Positions 19,402 to 28,309 of a stretch of DNA of 64,000 nucleotides are shown here, piece by piece; position 1 is the stretch's first letter, and the number at the start of each line of letters is the position of its first letter. The translations under genes were made by a program, and so were the position numbers. The stretch lies in assembly GCF_038562635.1 (NCBI RefSeq), contig NZ_JBCFBO010000001.1, forward strand, positions 1,776,643 to 1,840,642, given 5' to 3'. Below the pieces are notes generated by a model that was not told where the DNA came from, searched no databases, and saw nothing but the letters and a program-made list of their open reading frames with translations. This DNA is from Methanobacterium sp. (GTDB lineage: Archaea > Methanobacteriota > Methanobacteria > Methanobacteriales > Methanobacteriaceae).

Positions 19402-21012
19402 CTATTTCAAATTTGTGAGCACTTCAGAACCTAATTTTTTAATATCTCCACTTTGAGAGTATTGATAAAGACCCGCGTATGCAGGAGCTGAATCTTCACT
19501 TTTTGGAGGTATAATAACAGCAAATGTCATGGTACATTCATTTTTATCTATCCAGGTACCTGAATTTATATAGACATTCTTTTCCTGTTTTTCATTGAAG
19601 GATGTTATGACACGTGCCTCATGAGAATGTCCAAATATAACTATCCTCTTATCAGAATTAGGGTTATTGAAATACTGGACAGATGATTGATCATCAAGAT
19701 GACTGGCCAAAGCTCCTTTCAAAACTGCTTCTGATGTAGGTATTTTAACAGGGACTAAATTATTAGTTTGCCTTTCCTCCCAACCTTCAATAACTCCCTT
19801 ATGTAATTTAACATCGATATAACCATTATCTAAATTCTGATATGGTAACACATCGCTTATTGAATAAAAGCCAGTAAATCCATCTATATTTGTGTTTATG
19901 ACCTTTTCATCGAGCCCTTCTTTTACAGGTAAATCTGTAATAAGGCCTTTCCAGACATTCCAGTAAAGGAAATAAAGATACTGAACCTCTCCAAGTTCAT
20001 TTTTATTAACAACAGGTAATGGATCATCTCTTTTAGGGCGCCCCTGAATAACTGAACTTGTTGCCATCCTTGTAAAGATATATCCCGGAGGCAGTATGGA
20101 ATCTGTTTGAGTTATAGATCTGTTTGAAAAATCAGGTGCACAGTAGAAATTATATCTATGTCCATGTTCAACAACTATTTCAGGGAAATCTCCAGGAGTA
20201 TATGCCCCCAAACCTTTAACATCACGGGCTTCAAATATTCCCGGCATGATGCTTTGAATATCTTCGGAATTTATCAATAAATCATGATTTCCAGGTACAT
20301 ATGTCACCTTTATTATGCCTTCTTTTATTATACGGTTAAAGGCATCCATCACAGGTTTATTGTTTACAGCCACTGCCTTTACAAAGTCCCGCTGTGTTTT
20401 TCCATTAAATGTATCCAGATTCATCGGAATAAACCATTCATCGATTAAATCACCGGCTATAACCAGTTCTTTGACATTTGGTGAAGTTCTAACTTGATCT
20501 AAGAACTTAACCAGGGCCTCCCTGTTTCTGTTAATTTCAGCGTAGCTGTCGTTTGCACCTAAATGGAGATCACTTATACATAATATCAACGTTCTTTGAT
20601 TGTTTAAATCCAAAATGCCCTTTGAATCCAGATTAAATGAGTAATCTACAGCAAAGTAATTTGTAAATTCTTCTTTTAAAGATGTTCCACTTACAGATTT
20701 TACTCCGCCCTTTATGTGAAGTTTATACTCTTCCCCTTCAGTAAAGTTTGTATTGTCAGATTTACTGATATAAAGAACAGATGATGAATTTTCATCAGAA
20801 CCTACTATAATATCTTCTTCTATCTCTTTCCCATTAGATTTAACTTTATAAAGTTTTATTCCATCTGAAACTGTATCCATATCTAAATTCTCGCTGAATA
20901 CTATATTTAATTTCCATGTAGGGCCAATGATAGATGGATCTTCTATTTTATCTGATAAAGGAATCTCTGTTTCTACATTTAGCAGTAGTTTAACTATTTC
21001 TTTAGAATTCAA
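19402..21012 (-). CDS. Metallophosphoesterase with N-terminal Ig-like (SbsA type) domain
   Basis: 536 residues. Residues 1-125 read as a bacterial Ig-like/SbsA domain (PTWKLNIVFSENLD, YKLHIKGGVKSVSG). Residues 140 onward are a calcineurin-type phosphoesterase: CISDLHLGAND, AGDLIDEWF, VPGNHDLL, VEHGHRYN, FGHSHEA, the full set of metal ligands. No signal peptide was seen, so a cytoplasmic protein is expected despite the Ig domain. The start is TTG at 21012 after GGAGG with an 8-nt gap. Convergent with msvR paralog 2. Substrate unknown. Confidence 0.85.
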   Translation of the reverse strand: MNSKEIVKLLLNVETEIPLSDKIEDPSIIGPTWKLNIVFSENLDMDTVSDGIKLYKVKSNGKEIEEDIIVGSDENSSSVLYISKSDNTNFTEGEEYKLHIKGGVKSVSGTSLKEEFTNYFAVDYSFNLDSKGILDLNNQRTLILCISDLHLGANDSYAEINRNREALVKFLDQVRTSPNVKELVIAGDLIDEWFIPMNLDTFNGKTQRDFVKAVAVNNKPVMDAFNRIIKEGIIKVTYVPGNHDLLINSEDIQSIMPGIFEARDVKGLGAYTPGDFPEIVVEHGHRYNFYCAPDFSNRSITQTDSILPPGYIFTRMATSSVIQGRPKRDDPLPVVNKNELGEVQYLYFLYWNVWKGLITDLPVKEGLDEKVINTNIDGFTGFYSISDVLPYQNLDNGYIDVKLHKGVIEGWEERQTNNLVPVKIPTSEAVLKGALASHLDDQSSVQYFNNPNSDKRIVIFGHSHEARVITSFNEKQEKNVYINSGTWIDKNECTMTFAVIIPPKSEDSAPAYAGLYQYSQSGDIKKLGSEVLTNLK

Positions 21013-21231
21013 AGGACTAACCTCCTAAGTTAAGGTGTAAACCTAAGCACACTATTTTATTAATTAAATTAATTTTATAGACAAATATAAATTCTCAAGC
21101 TTCCATTTAAACATTTCTTTTTATACATCTCCAAAAAATAAGATTATAATTTATTTAATAAAAGGAGCATAAACCGATTAAGAAAAATAACGCTTAATAA
21201 AATGATTTACAAATTAAAAGAGTTAATTATA

Positions 21232-21927
21232 TCATTTATAAAGAATTTCCATGATTTTATCCGTGTTTTTAAAGTTTTCTACAACGTAATCTGCCCCACA
21301 ATCCACTAATTCTTTAACACTGTACATTCCAGTAGCCACTGCTATAGTTTTAAGGTTATATGCTTGAGCTGCTTCTACATCACGAGGAGTATCTCCCACG
21401 ACAAAAATTTTATCCCCCTTAAATCCAAACTGGTTTTTTGCAATGTTTAAAGCTTTTTTAACCATTAATGAACGGTCAGCGTTGTCGCTTCCAAAACCTC
21501 CAAATGAGAAGTAACTATCAAGACCTGCCCTTCCTAGTTTAGCGTGGGCTATAGGCTCTAAATTTCCTGTTACTAATCCTAAAAGCACATTTTTGCGCTG
21601 GAGCTCCTCTAAAAGTTCAACAGTTCCCTCAAATACATGTATATCTTCACACTGTACATTTTTCAGGTAGTAATCAGCCATGAAATCCAAACAGTTTTGG
21701 AAATCTTTCTGGATTTCTGCTGTAGTTAATCCCCCTAATGTTAATATTTCCTGTAAAATTAGTTTATCACTTTTACCTGCGGCGTTTACACTGTGTACAT
21801 AATCTTCCATGCCGTAAAATTTCTTAACACCTTCTATATAAGCTTTATAATGACATTCCGCTCCCTGAACTAATGTTCCATCGATATCAAACAGCATTAA
21901 AATATTATTTTGAACCATTGTTACCAT
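21232..21927 (-). CDS. HAD-family hydrolase (phosphoglycolate phosphatase-like)
   Basis: 231 residues. HAD motif I FDIDGTLVQGAE near the N-terminus, motif II VTGNLEP, motif III region with Lys in AKLGRAGL, and motif IV VVGDTPRDVEAAQA. A helical cap lies between motifs I and II. This is the plan of Gph-type phosphatases; the substrate could be phosphoglycolate or another small phosphoester. Single gene; the 390-nt gap upstream contains a dispersed 92-bp repeat. Confidence 0.87.
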   Translation of the reverse strand: MVTMVQNNILMLFDIDGTLVQGAECHYKAYIEGVKKFYGMEDYVHSVNAAGKSDKLILQEILTLGGLTTAEIQKDFQNCLDFMADYYLKNVQCEDIHVFEGTVELLEELQRKNVLLGLVTGNLEPIAHAKLGRAGLDSYFSFGGFGSDNADRSLMVKKALNIAKNQFGFKGDKIFVVGDTPRDVEAAQAYNLKTIAVATGMYSVKELVDCGADYVVENFKNTDKIMEILYK

Positions 21928-22130
21928 CTATAATTTTTTAACTTTTGAGATGAATTATAATTTTCAACTTAATATAGTCAACCCACCACTTCAGCCATCT
22001 TTTTAAATTCAATTATTTAAAGTTCATTTTTGATAATTAACCCTATAAATATGATTTAAGAAGATATAGGAATATTAAAAGCAGATCAAAGGAAATTTAA
22101 TGATGTATATAGTCAAATAAATTTTATTTA

Positions 22131-22223
22131 ACGCTCCTGTCCATTATTATGTGCATGGTTTATACTTCATTAACATGTTATATTGAAAAAAAACAAAGCT
22201 TGCAAAAACTATGTTTTTGCAGC
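22131..22223 (+). repeat. Dispersed ~92-bp repeat, copy 1
   Basis: Begins ACGCTCCTGTCCATTATTAT and ends in a hairpin TGCAAAAACTATGTTTTTGCA. Matched at 59765-59856 with one substitution and one single-base length difference. No coding frame. TTAAGAAAAT follows shortly after both copies. Lies in a 390-nt gene-free stretch between the HAD and rubredoxin genes. Confidence 0.9.
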
Positions 22224-22320
22224 TATTTAAAATAGTTAAGAAAATTCCCCAATATTAAAAAAAACAAGTAATTTTTAGTGAATTATAAAAAAATCAGGTT
22301 TTGAAATTTCCGTGGAGCCA

Positions 22321-22554
22321 TTATTTCTTTAATTCTTGAATGAATATACTGCTTATTAAAGACATAATTCGGCCATTTTCATGATAATTTAGTTTTTTAT
22401 TTTCCAGAGGGTAAAAATAATTTTTTTCTATGCCGCATACAGGGCAAACCCAATCTGATGGAAGATCCTCTAAATCAGTCCCTGTTTCAATTCCATTTTC
22501 AGGATCTCCATTAGCTGGATCGTAAATATAACTGCATACATCACATTTATACAT
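22321..22554 (-). CDS. Rubredoxin with C-terminal extension
   Basis: 77 residues. CDVCSYIYDPANGDPENGIE and CPVCGIEKNYFYPLEN give the four iron ligands; rubredoxins normally stop near residue 53. The extra 25 residues (NGRIMSLISSIFIQELKK at the end) align loosely with the start of the second domain in the fusion protein at 16058, suggesting a truncated relative. It probably donates electrons to rubrerythrin or the F420H2 oxidase encoded upstream. The ATG follows GGGTGAT. Confidence 0.88.
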   Translation of the reverse strand: MYKCDVCSYIYDPANGDPENGIETGTDLEDLPSDWVCPVCGIEKNYFYPLENKKLNYHENGRIMSLISSIFIQELKK

Positions 22555-22579
22555 TTATATCACCCGAATAAGGAGGGAA

Positions 22580-23027
22580 TGAGAGAATAAGACAGAAGCG
22601 GTAGTCTCATTTATTATTTCTCTCATGAATTTGAAATTGTGTAAGGAGAGATATAAACCCTCGAAAATCTTTCAAAATTTCGATTTAAAAGATTTTCTGG
22701 GCCCTCAAAATTCATAGAATTTTGAGCAACAAGGAACGGAGGCGGTATTGTCCTCATTAACATCTCTCCATAACTTTAATTATGTGATAGAGATTAAGTC
22801 TATGCAATATGCTCTTGATTTAATCTCTCAATGAATTAAGCAGCGGAGAGAACTTAGATGAAGGGTGGTAGGTTAATTATCGTACAGTATCTCTCCACAA
22901 AGTTAATTCAATTAAATAAGGGAGAGAAATAGGTGATCTTTAAGAATCTCTCCCAATTTTGGCATGAGGGAATTGATGATAAACTGAAGCACATAGTTTA
23001 TTTAAAATATCTTTCTAAAATTCCCTC
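22580..23027 (-). repeat. Array of six GAGAGA-stem hairpins between rubredoxin and rubrerythrin genes
   Basis: Six long hairpins in succession: 22580-22625, 22645-22769, 22789-22828, 22845-22896, 22920-22954 and 22966-23027. Most have a GGAGAGA/TCTCTCC-type stem with differing loops; linkers share AATTAA-rich words. The second hairpin encloses a palindrome mosaic (22660-22745). The last overlaps the 3' end of the rubrerythrin gene. On the minus strand these would form in the rubrerythrin-rubredoxin transcript. Role unknown. Confidence 0.75.
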
Positions 23028-23417
23028 TAGCATTTTAGCATGGCGGCCTTCATCCCTTGAGCTTTCATCAAAGAAATCATGAGCCGGGTCAATATCACAC
23101 TCTTTAGCTTTTTTAGCTGCGGCTTTCTTTTCATTGTTAGCCATTGTTTCACCATTTAACATCATTTCAATGTTTTCTTTGAGGGAAGGCTTAATAATTC
23201 CACCAAGTTCTGCAAAATGGGAAGCGTGGTTAGCTTCATCCAGTGCAATTCTTGTCAAGACTTCGCCTACTTCTGGAAGGCCGTCTCTTTGTGCCTGGCG
23301 GGCCATAGCCAGGTACATTCCTACTTCCTGGCATTCTCCGTTAAAATTGGCCTGAACTGCTTCTTCTATATCTGTGTTTTTACAAATTCCAATTTCGTGT
23401 TCGTTTATTATTTCCAT
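22998..23417 (-). CDS. Rubrerythrin (ferritin-like, no rubredoxin domain)
   Basis: 139 residues of ferritin-like diiron protein: AVQANFNGECQEVGMYLAMA and ALDEANHASHFAEL supply the first Glu/ExxH ligands; SSRDEGRHAKMLEGIL supplies the second set. The C-terminal rubredoxin domain of classical rubrerythrin is missing; the separate rubredoxin gene downstream may serve instead. It reduces peroxide. 24 nt after fpaA on the same strand, so it belongs to the MsvR-controlled stress operon. Confidence 0.9.
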   Translation of the reverse strand: MEIINEHEIGICKNTDIEEAVQANFNGECQEVGMYLAMARQAQRDGLPEVGEVLTRIALDEANHASHFAELGGIIKPSLKENIEMMLNGETMANNEKKAAAKKAKECDIDPAHDFFDESSRDEGRHAKMLEGILERYFK

Positions 23418-23441
23418 TTTAATCTCCTCTATTCCAATTTA

Positions 23442-24665
23442 TTAAAGCCCTTTTATCTCCTGAGCAAGTTTTTTACCTGTCTGGAAGCATTTTTCCAGTT
23501 CATCTGCATCAGGTACGTAATATATTTCGTATTGATCTTTTACATCGAATCCACAGTTTTTAAGCTCTTCAGCTAATTTTTTAGGTGCTCCGCCTTCACC
23601 ACCCATTGATCCAAAGGTCACAGCAAGGCGTTCTCTACCTGTTCTGTTGAACTTAAGGCCGCGGAGGTAAAATATTAAATCTCCTACACTTGGGAACGGT
23701 TCATCGTAAATTGTTGGGGCTCCCAGAGCTATCGCTTTACTGTCAAGAATATCTTTCACAATTTCGCTCCTTTCATCTTCGTGGAGGTAATATACTTTTA
23801 CATCTACTCCTTCACTCATAGCTCCATTTGCTATTGCATGGGCCATCTGCTGGGTTGAATAGTGCATGGTGTCATATATAATGGTTATTTTATCTTCGCA
23901 TTTTCCAGTGGCCCAATCGCTGTATGCACCTATTACTTTCATTGGATCGGTCCATATCTGCCCGTGTGCAGGGGCAATCATCTTGATTTGTTCAAGAAGG
24001 CCTAAATCAGTGACTTCCTGGAATTTTTTAAGTACCAGTTTTGATATTGGGGTGATTAAATTGGCATAAAATTTTTTAGTGGCATCCATAAGCACGTAAT
24101 CTGGTATTTCATTATCATAAAGCTGTGGGAAGCATAAGTGCTGTCCAAATGCATCATTAGGGAATAAAATACCTTCTTCTGCGTACAGTGTAAACATGCT
24201 GTCAGGCCAGTGTAATAAAAATGCATCTAAGAAAGCAAGAGTCTTTCCTCCTAAATCCAGAGCGTCACCAGTTCCTACTGTAACGAAATTAACGTCTGAA
24301 ACACCTGGGAAATGTTTTTTAAGCCCTTCAACTGCAATTTCAGTACAGTATACAGGTGCTTCCGGGAATTTTTTGTGCAGTTCTGTTAAGACTCCACTGT
24401 GGTCTTTTTCAACGTGGTTCTGTACAATCACATCAACTTTAAATTCTCTACCTTCCTTCTTGCAGGCGTCTTCAACACGTGCTATTAATTCTGGAAATGT
24501 TCCAGGGTAAGAATTATCTATTAAAGCTGTTTTATCTTCCCCAAAAACCATGTAAGCATTATAACTGGTTCCATCAAGTGTGTAACCATGATATGTTCTT
24601 AAATCCCAGTCTAATACTCCAACCCAGTATACTCCTTCCTTAATTTTCATTGACTCTGCTTTCAT
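23442..24665 (-). CDS. fpaA: F420H2 oxidase (flavodiiron protein)
   Basis: 407 residues. A beta-lactamase-like diiron domain (VQNHVEKDHSGVL with the HxExD ligand motif, LLHWPDSMF, PAHGQIW) is followed by a flavodoxin domain (IIYDTMHYSTQQMA, GAPTIYDEPFPS, FGSMGGEGGAPK). It reduces oxygen to water with F420H2 in methanogens. The ATG at 24665 follows GGAGG by 8 nt. Divergent from msvR, the arrangement known from Methanothermobacter. Confidence 0.95.
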   Translation of the reverse strand: MKAESMKIKEGVYWVGVLDWDLRTYHGYTLDGTSYNAYMVFGEDKTALIDNSYPGTFPELIARVEDACKKEGREFKVDVIVQNHVEKDHSGVLTELHKKFPEAPVYCTEIAVEGLKKHFPGVSDVNFVTVGTGDALDLGGKTLAFLDAFLLHWPDSMFTLYAEEGILFPNDAFGQHLCFPQLYDNEIPDYVLMDATKKFYANLITPISKLVLKKFQEVTDLGLLEQIKMIAPAHGQIWTDPMKVIGAYSDWATGKCEDKITIIYDTMHYSTQQMAHAIANGAMSEGVDVKVYYLHEDERSEIVKDILDSKAIALGAPTIYDEPFPSVGDLIFYLRGLKFNRTGRERLAVTFGSMGGEGGAPKKLAEELKNCGFDVKDQYEIYYVPDADELEKCFQTGKKLAQEIKGL

Positions 24666-24723
24666 ATTTTTGTCCTCCGTTTTAATATTTTAGTTTGGTT
24701 TTATTCTGACTGTATGGTACTAT

Positions 24724-24786
24724 GCGAACTAATTCTATATAAGTTTTTCTGTTTGGTTTTTTCCGAACGTATTGATATACCCGAAC
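24724..24786. promoter_or_regulatory. Divergent fpaA/msvR promoter with MsvR-like boxes
   Basis: CGAAC words at 24725-24729, 24764-24768 and 24782-24786; read on the minus strand the last two form TTCGGGTATATCAATACGTTCGG. TATA-like tracts lie on both sides (24735-24742 and 24790-24797). The same words occur in the hcp promoter, and MsvR is known to bind TTCG/CGAA elements at its own and the fpaA promoter. Confidence 0.7.
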
Positions 24787-24830
24787 TAGTTATATATGAT
24801 GAAAATCATATTCTCTAAACGTGATTGGTA

Positions 24831-25631
24831 ATGGCTAAAAAAAATCAGAAGAAACAGAAGAACACGGGCGTGAAACTATTCTCAACTGAGAAAGGAATAA
24901 ATGTCATTAAAAGCCCCATGAAAGCTCAAATATTGTCTTTACTTGAGAAAAATGAAATGAGCTTTGACCGCATCGTGGAAAACACAGGCAAATCCAAATC
25001 CACAGTTTCAGAGCACCTTCAAGCCCTGGTAGACGATGGAATAATTGATTACAGGCCAGATCCAGAAGATCGACGGAGAAAAATATTTTATATCAAATCA
25101 CGCCACTTAGGAGATGTATCTTCTATAAAAGAACTTGAAGAAGGTGCAGAACATTACTTTGCAGGAGTTTCCAATTACAAAGATCCATTTGAATTCTTCA
25201 GGCTCATGTTTAGAACCATCAGGGTTGCTCTATTAAAAGAGGGCATAAATATAGATCCTTTACTGCACCAAGCAGGCATAAAAGTTGGGGAAACAGTTTA
25301 CAATGATCTAGAATCATCAGATACAGAAGAATTCATTAAAAACATTGCAGAATTCTGGGAAGGAAATAAATTAGGGCGAGTTAAAATTGAAAGTACTGAG
25401 CCTATAGTTATAAATGCCTACGACTGCTTTGAATGTGAAGATTTACCCCAGATTGGAAGATCTGCATGTGCATTTGATTCAGGAATATTGGAAGCAATTT
25501 TTTCAAAACACTTCGGCCATGAAGTTAACGCTGATGAAGTCAAATGCTACGCTAAAGGCGATGACTACTGCTGTTTTGTAATAAAAGAAAAGGAACTTGG
25601 AAATCCCGATTATAAAAGTTTAACATCGTAA
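24831..25631 (+). CDS. msvR: Methanogen-specific V4R regulator MsvR
   Basis: 266 residues from ATG 24831, 5 nt after GTGAT; a TTG two codons earlier is less likely. ArsR-like winged helix (SPMKAQILSLLEKNEMSFDR, KSTVSEHLQALVDDGII), then a V4R domain with the redox cysteines CFECEDLPQIGRSACAF and CYAKGDDYCCFVI. Divergent from fpaA, the position of msvR in Methanothermobacter, where it regulates fpaA and itself. A paralog is at 18621. Confidence 0.93.
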   Translation: MAKKNQKKQKNTGVKLFSTEKGINVIKSPMKAQILSLLEKNEMSFDRIVENTGKSKSTVSEHLQALVDDGIIDYRPDPEDRRRKIFYIKSRHLGDVSSIKELEEGAEHYFAGVSNYKDPFEFFRLMFRTIRVALLKEGINIDPLLHQAGIKVGETVYNDLESSDTEEFIKNIAEFWEGNKLGRVKIESTEPIVINAYDCFECEDLPQIGRSACAFDSGILEAIFSKHFGHEVNADEVKCYAKGDDYCCFVIKEKELGNPDYKSLTS

Positions 25632-25648
25632 AATAGTGAAAACATACA

Positions 25649-26353
25649 CTACTTCTTATTATTTTTAAATTTAACAATGGTAGTGGATAAATACTTCTTA
25701 TCCTCTACAAATCCATTAAATATCTTTTCATCCTTCATGCTGCAGTTTTGAACAGATATTATTTCTTTATCCCTCTTATCCTGATTTATAATGTCTTCAA
25801 GCATATCAGAGTGCCTTGATGTTTTCATTATAACAAATGTATCCCCACATGCCATAATCTGGGATAACCTTTCATCTACCTTCGGCACTATAACAATGAT
25901 CTCATCTTTTTCTGCAAGCTGCATTTTTGCACTTGCCGCACACCCTGTAAATGAGGTTATGCCTGGAATTATCATTGTTTCAAAGTCCATGCCTTCAATT
26001 ATCTTGAACACGTAAGAGAATGTACTGTAAACAGAAGGGTCCCCTAATGTTATAAATGCAACATCCAGTCCTTTATTCAATTTCTCAATTATAACATGTG
26101 CAGCATCGGCCCAATACTTTTGAAGCTCATTTTTGTCTTCAATCATGGGAAAAAGAGGTTCCAAAGTTTCATACTTGCTTTCACGATCATTTAAAACCGG
26201 ATTTATAATTGATAATGCCACACTTGGCTTTGATTTTGAAGATTTAGGTGCACATATTACATTGACTTTATTCAGTGCCTTTACGGCTTTTACTGTTAAA
26301 AGATCAGGGTCTCCAGGCCCCACACCTATACCTATGAATTTGCCTTTTTTCAT
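25649..26353 (-). CDS. cbiL: Precorrin-2/cobalt-factor-II C20-methyltransferase
   Basis: 234 residues of the tetrapyrrole methylase fold: GIGVGPGDPDLLTVKAVKAL at the N-terminus, then DVAFITLGDPSVYSTFSYV and IPGITSFTGCAASA, the blocks of CobI/CbiL. It adds the C20 methyl group in cobalamin/F430-type corrin synthesis. It stands alone here, convergent with msvR and with its promoter facing the helicase gene. Confidence 0.93.
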   Translation of the reverse strand: MKKGKFIGIGVGPGDPDLLTVKAVKALNKVNVICAPKSSKSKPSVALSIINPVLNDRESKYETLEPLFPMIEDKNELQKYWADAAHVIIEKLNKGLDVAFITLGDPSVYSTFSYVFKIIEGMDFETMIIPGITSFTGCAASAKMQLAEKDEIIVIVPKVDERLSQIMACGDTFVIMKTSRHSDMLEDIINQDKRDKEIISVQNCSMKDEKIFNGFVEDKKYLSTTIVKFKNNKK

Positions 26354-26489
26354 GAATTTACCTCAAATATAATCTTTAATATCTTTAAATCTTAATTATT
26401 AGCTTTAAAATAAGATTAAATTGTATTATTGACTTATTTAAATAGATAATATATGGAACTTACCTATTTATAACATTATTAGAATATAA

Positions 26490-28274
26490 ATGATTATGGA
26501 TAATGGCTTTTTTTGCAGCGAATGTAAGATGATAAAACAGCGATGCATTTGCTCTACAAAGAAATTAAAGGAAAACAAATCAACAGGAATTCCAAGAGAT
26601 CACATAGCTAGTCTTAAAATGGAAAATCCCAGTGTAAAAAATAGAATACTAAATAATTTTCCATTTGAAGAACCAAGGGAAGGACAGCTGGAGATAATAT
26701 CAAAAATTGACAGTGCAATCGAGGAAGGATACAAATATATAATCCTTGAAGCAGGGACTGGAACTGGAAAATCAGCGATAGCAACAACGCTTGCAAGGAT
26801 GTATGAACCTGCTTATATCCTCACCATGACAAAACAGCTCCAAAGTCAGTACGCAAATGAATTCAGCTATCCTTTAGTTAAAGGAAGAGGAAACTTCTCA
26901 TGCAAGTCTGGAGATTTAGAGATAAGCTGTGATAATGGAATGTGTCAGACAACCCCCAGATCACAGAAATTTTCCTGTGACTTTGGTGTAACCAAAACTG
27001 AGGGTGATGAAGCTCATTTTGCATTTGAAGATGCAGGAGGATTTCCATATTACTTCAAATCCCTGGACAAATGCAGCTACTGGCAGCAGAAAGCAGATGC
27101 CGCAAACAGCGACATAACCCTGATGAATTATGATTATGCACTTCTTGAGCTCAATTACGTGAGGCACTTTCCAAAAAGGAATTTCATGGTGCTTGATGAA
27201 GCCCACAACATCGAAGATAAGCTCATGCGCAGGTTAGAGGTTAATTTACTAAATCAAAGTCTTGAAAAAGATATTAAAAAAACGATACCTCCACAAATGC
27301 TGAATTTCGAAGACCCCGAAGAGTGGATACTTTTCGTTGAAATTCTCCATGATGCCTACAAAGAGATCAACACTAAAAAACTTCCCAAAAATAAGGGCGA
27401 TAGAATAGTTAGTACTCGGTTTAGACTGCGCGAACTCCTGACTAATTTAGAAGAGCACGCTGAAAACTGGGTTATAGACCCTACCCCTGGCGGAGTGTCA
27501 TTTAAACCATTGAAAATTGATGTATATGCACAGAATATGCTGTTTAAACATGCAGATATCTGTCTTTTTATGAGTGCAACTATCCTGGATCATCGTTTAT
27601 TCTGCAAATGGCTTGGAATTGACTATAAAGAGGCTTATCCCCTTAAAATCAAAAGTAATTTTCCAGCATCAGGACGGCCGGTTTATATAAAACCCGTTGG
27701 GAACATGTCCCAGAGATCAATTAAATTTACCGCACCTAAAACACTTCCAATCCTTAAAAGGATCATGGATCATCACAAACATGAAAAAGGGTTGATTCAC
27801 ACACATAATTATAAATGTCAAAAATATATAATGGCTAATCTAAAAGATCCACGGTTAATGGGCCACACTTACATAAATAGAGAAATGAAACTGCAGCAGT
27901 TCGAAAAAACAGATAAACCAATGGTGCTTGTAAGCCCGTCAATGAGTGAAGGTGTAGACCTCCCCTACGAAAAATGTCAGTTTCAGGTGATTTATAAAAT
28001 ACCATTCCCTTACCTTGGAGATAAACAGGTAAACAGCAGGAAGAAACATGACCCCAAATGGTATGCTTATAAGACCATTATGACTCTTATTCAAGCTTAT
28101 GGGCGAGGAATGAGAGCAGAAGACGATTTCTGTGCAACTTATATTTTAGACAGGAATATTAAAATGCTGTTTAACAATCCACTTTATAAGGCACTTGTCC
28201 CAAGATCATTTAAAGAAGCCATCGCCTTGGAGGAAGAATGGCTAATTACTGACAATTTTGAGGAAGAATACTAG
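26490..28274 (+). CDS. DinG/Rad3(XPD)-family DNA helicase
   Basis: 594 residues. Walker A EAGTGTGKSAIA, motif II VLDEAHNIED, and C-terminal motifs LVSPSMSEGVDLP and QAYGRGMRAEDD, the superfamily 2 XPD pattern. The N-terminus has a zinc-ribbon-like CSECKMIKQRCIC. Four cysteines between motifs I and II (CKSG, CDNGMC, CDFG, CSYW) could hold an Fe-S cluster as in XPD. Likely a 5'-3' helicase in repair. Starts ATG 26490, with a second ATG two codons later. Confidence 0.92.
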   Translation: MIMDNGFFCSECKMIKQRCICSTKKLKENKSTGIPRDHIASLKMENPSVKNRILNNFPFEEPREGQLEIISKIDSAIEEGYKYIILEAGTGTGKSAIATTLARMYEPAYILTMTKQLQSQYANEFSYPLVKGRGNFSCKSGDLEISCDNGMCQTTPRSQKFSCDFGVTKTEGDEAHFAFEDAGGFPYYFKSLDKCSYWQQKADAANSDITLMNYDYALLELNYVRHFPKRNFMVLDEAHNIEDKLMRRLEVNLLNQSLEKDIKKTIPPQMLNFEDPEEWILFVEILHDAYKEINTKKLPKNKGDRIVSTRFRLRELLTNLEEHAENWVIDPTPGGVSFKPLKIDVYAQNMLFKHADICLFMSATILDHRLFCKWLGIDYKEAYPLKIKSNFPASGRPVYIKPVGNMSQRSIKFTAPKTLPILKRIMDHHKHEKGLIHTHNYKCQKYIMANLKDPRLMGHTYINREMKLQQFEKTDKPMVLVSPSMSEGVDLPYEKCQFQVIYKIPFPYLGDKQVNSRKKHDPKWYAYKTIMTLIQAYGRGMRAEDDFCATYILDRNIKMLFNNPLYKALVPRSFKEAIALEEEWLITDNFEEEY

Positions 28275-28309
28275 CTAAACCTTTACCAATCCTTTCTTTA
28301 CATTTTAAC

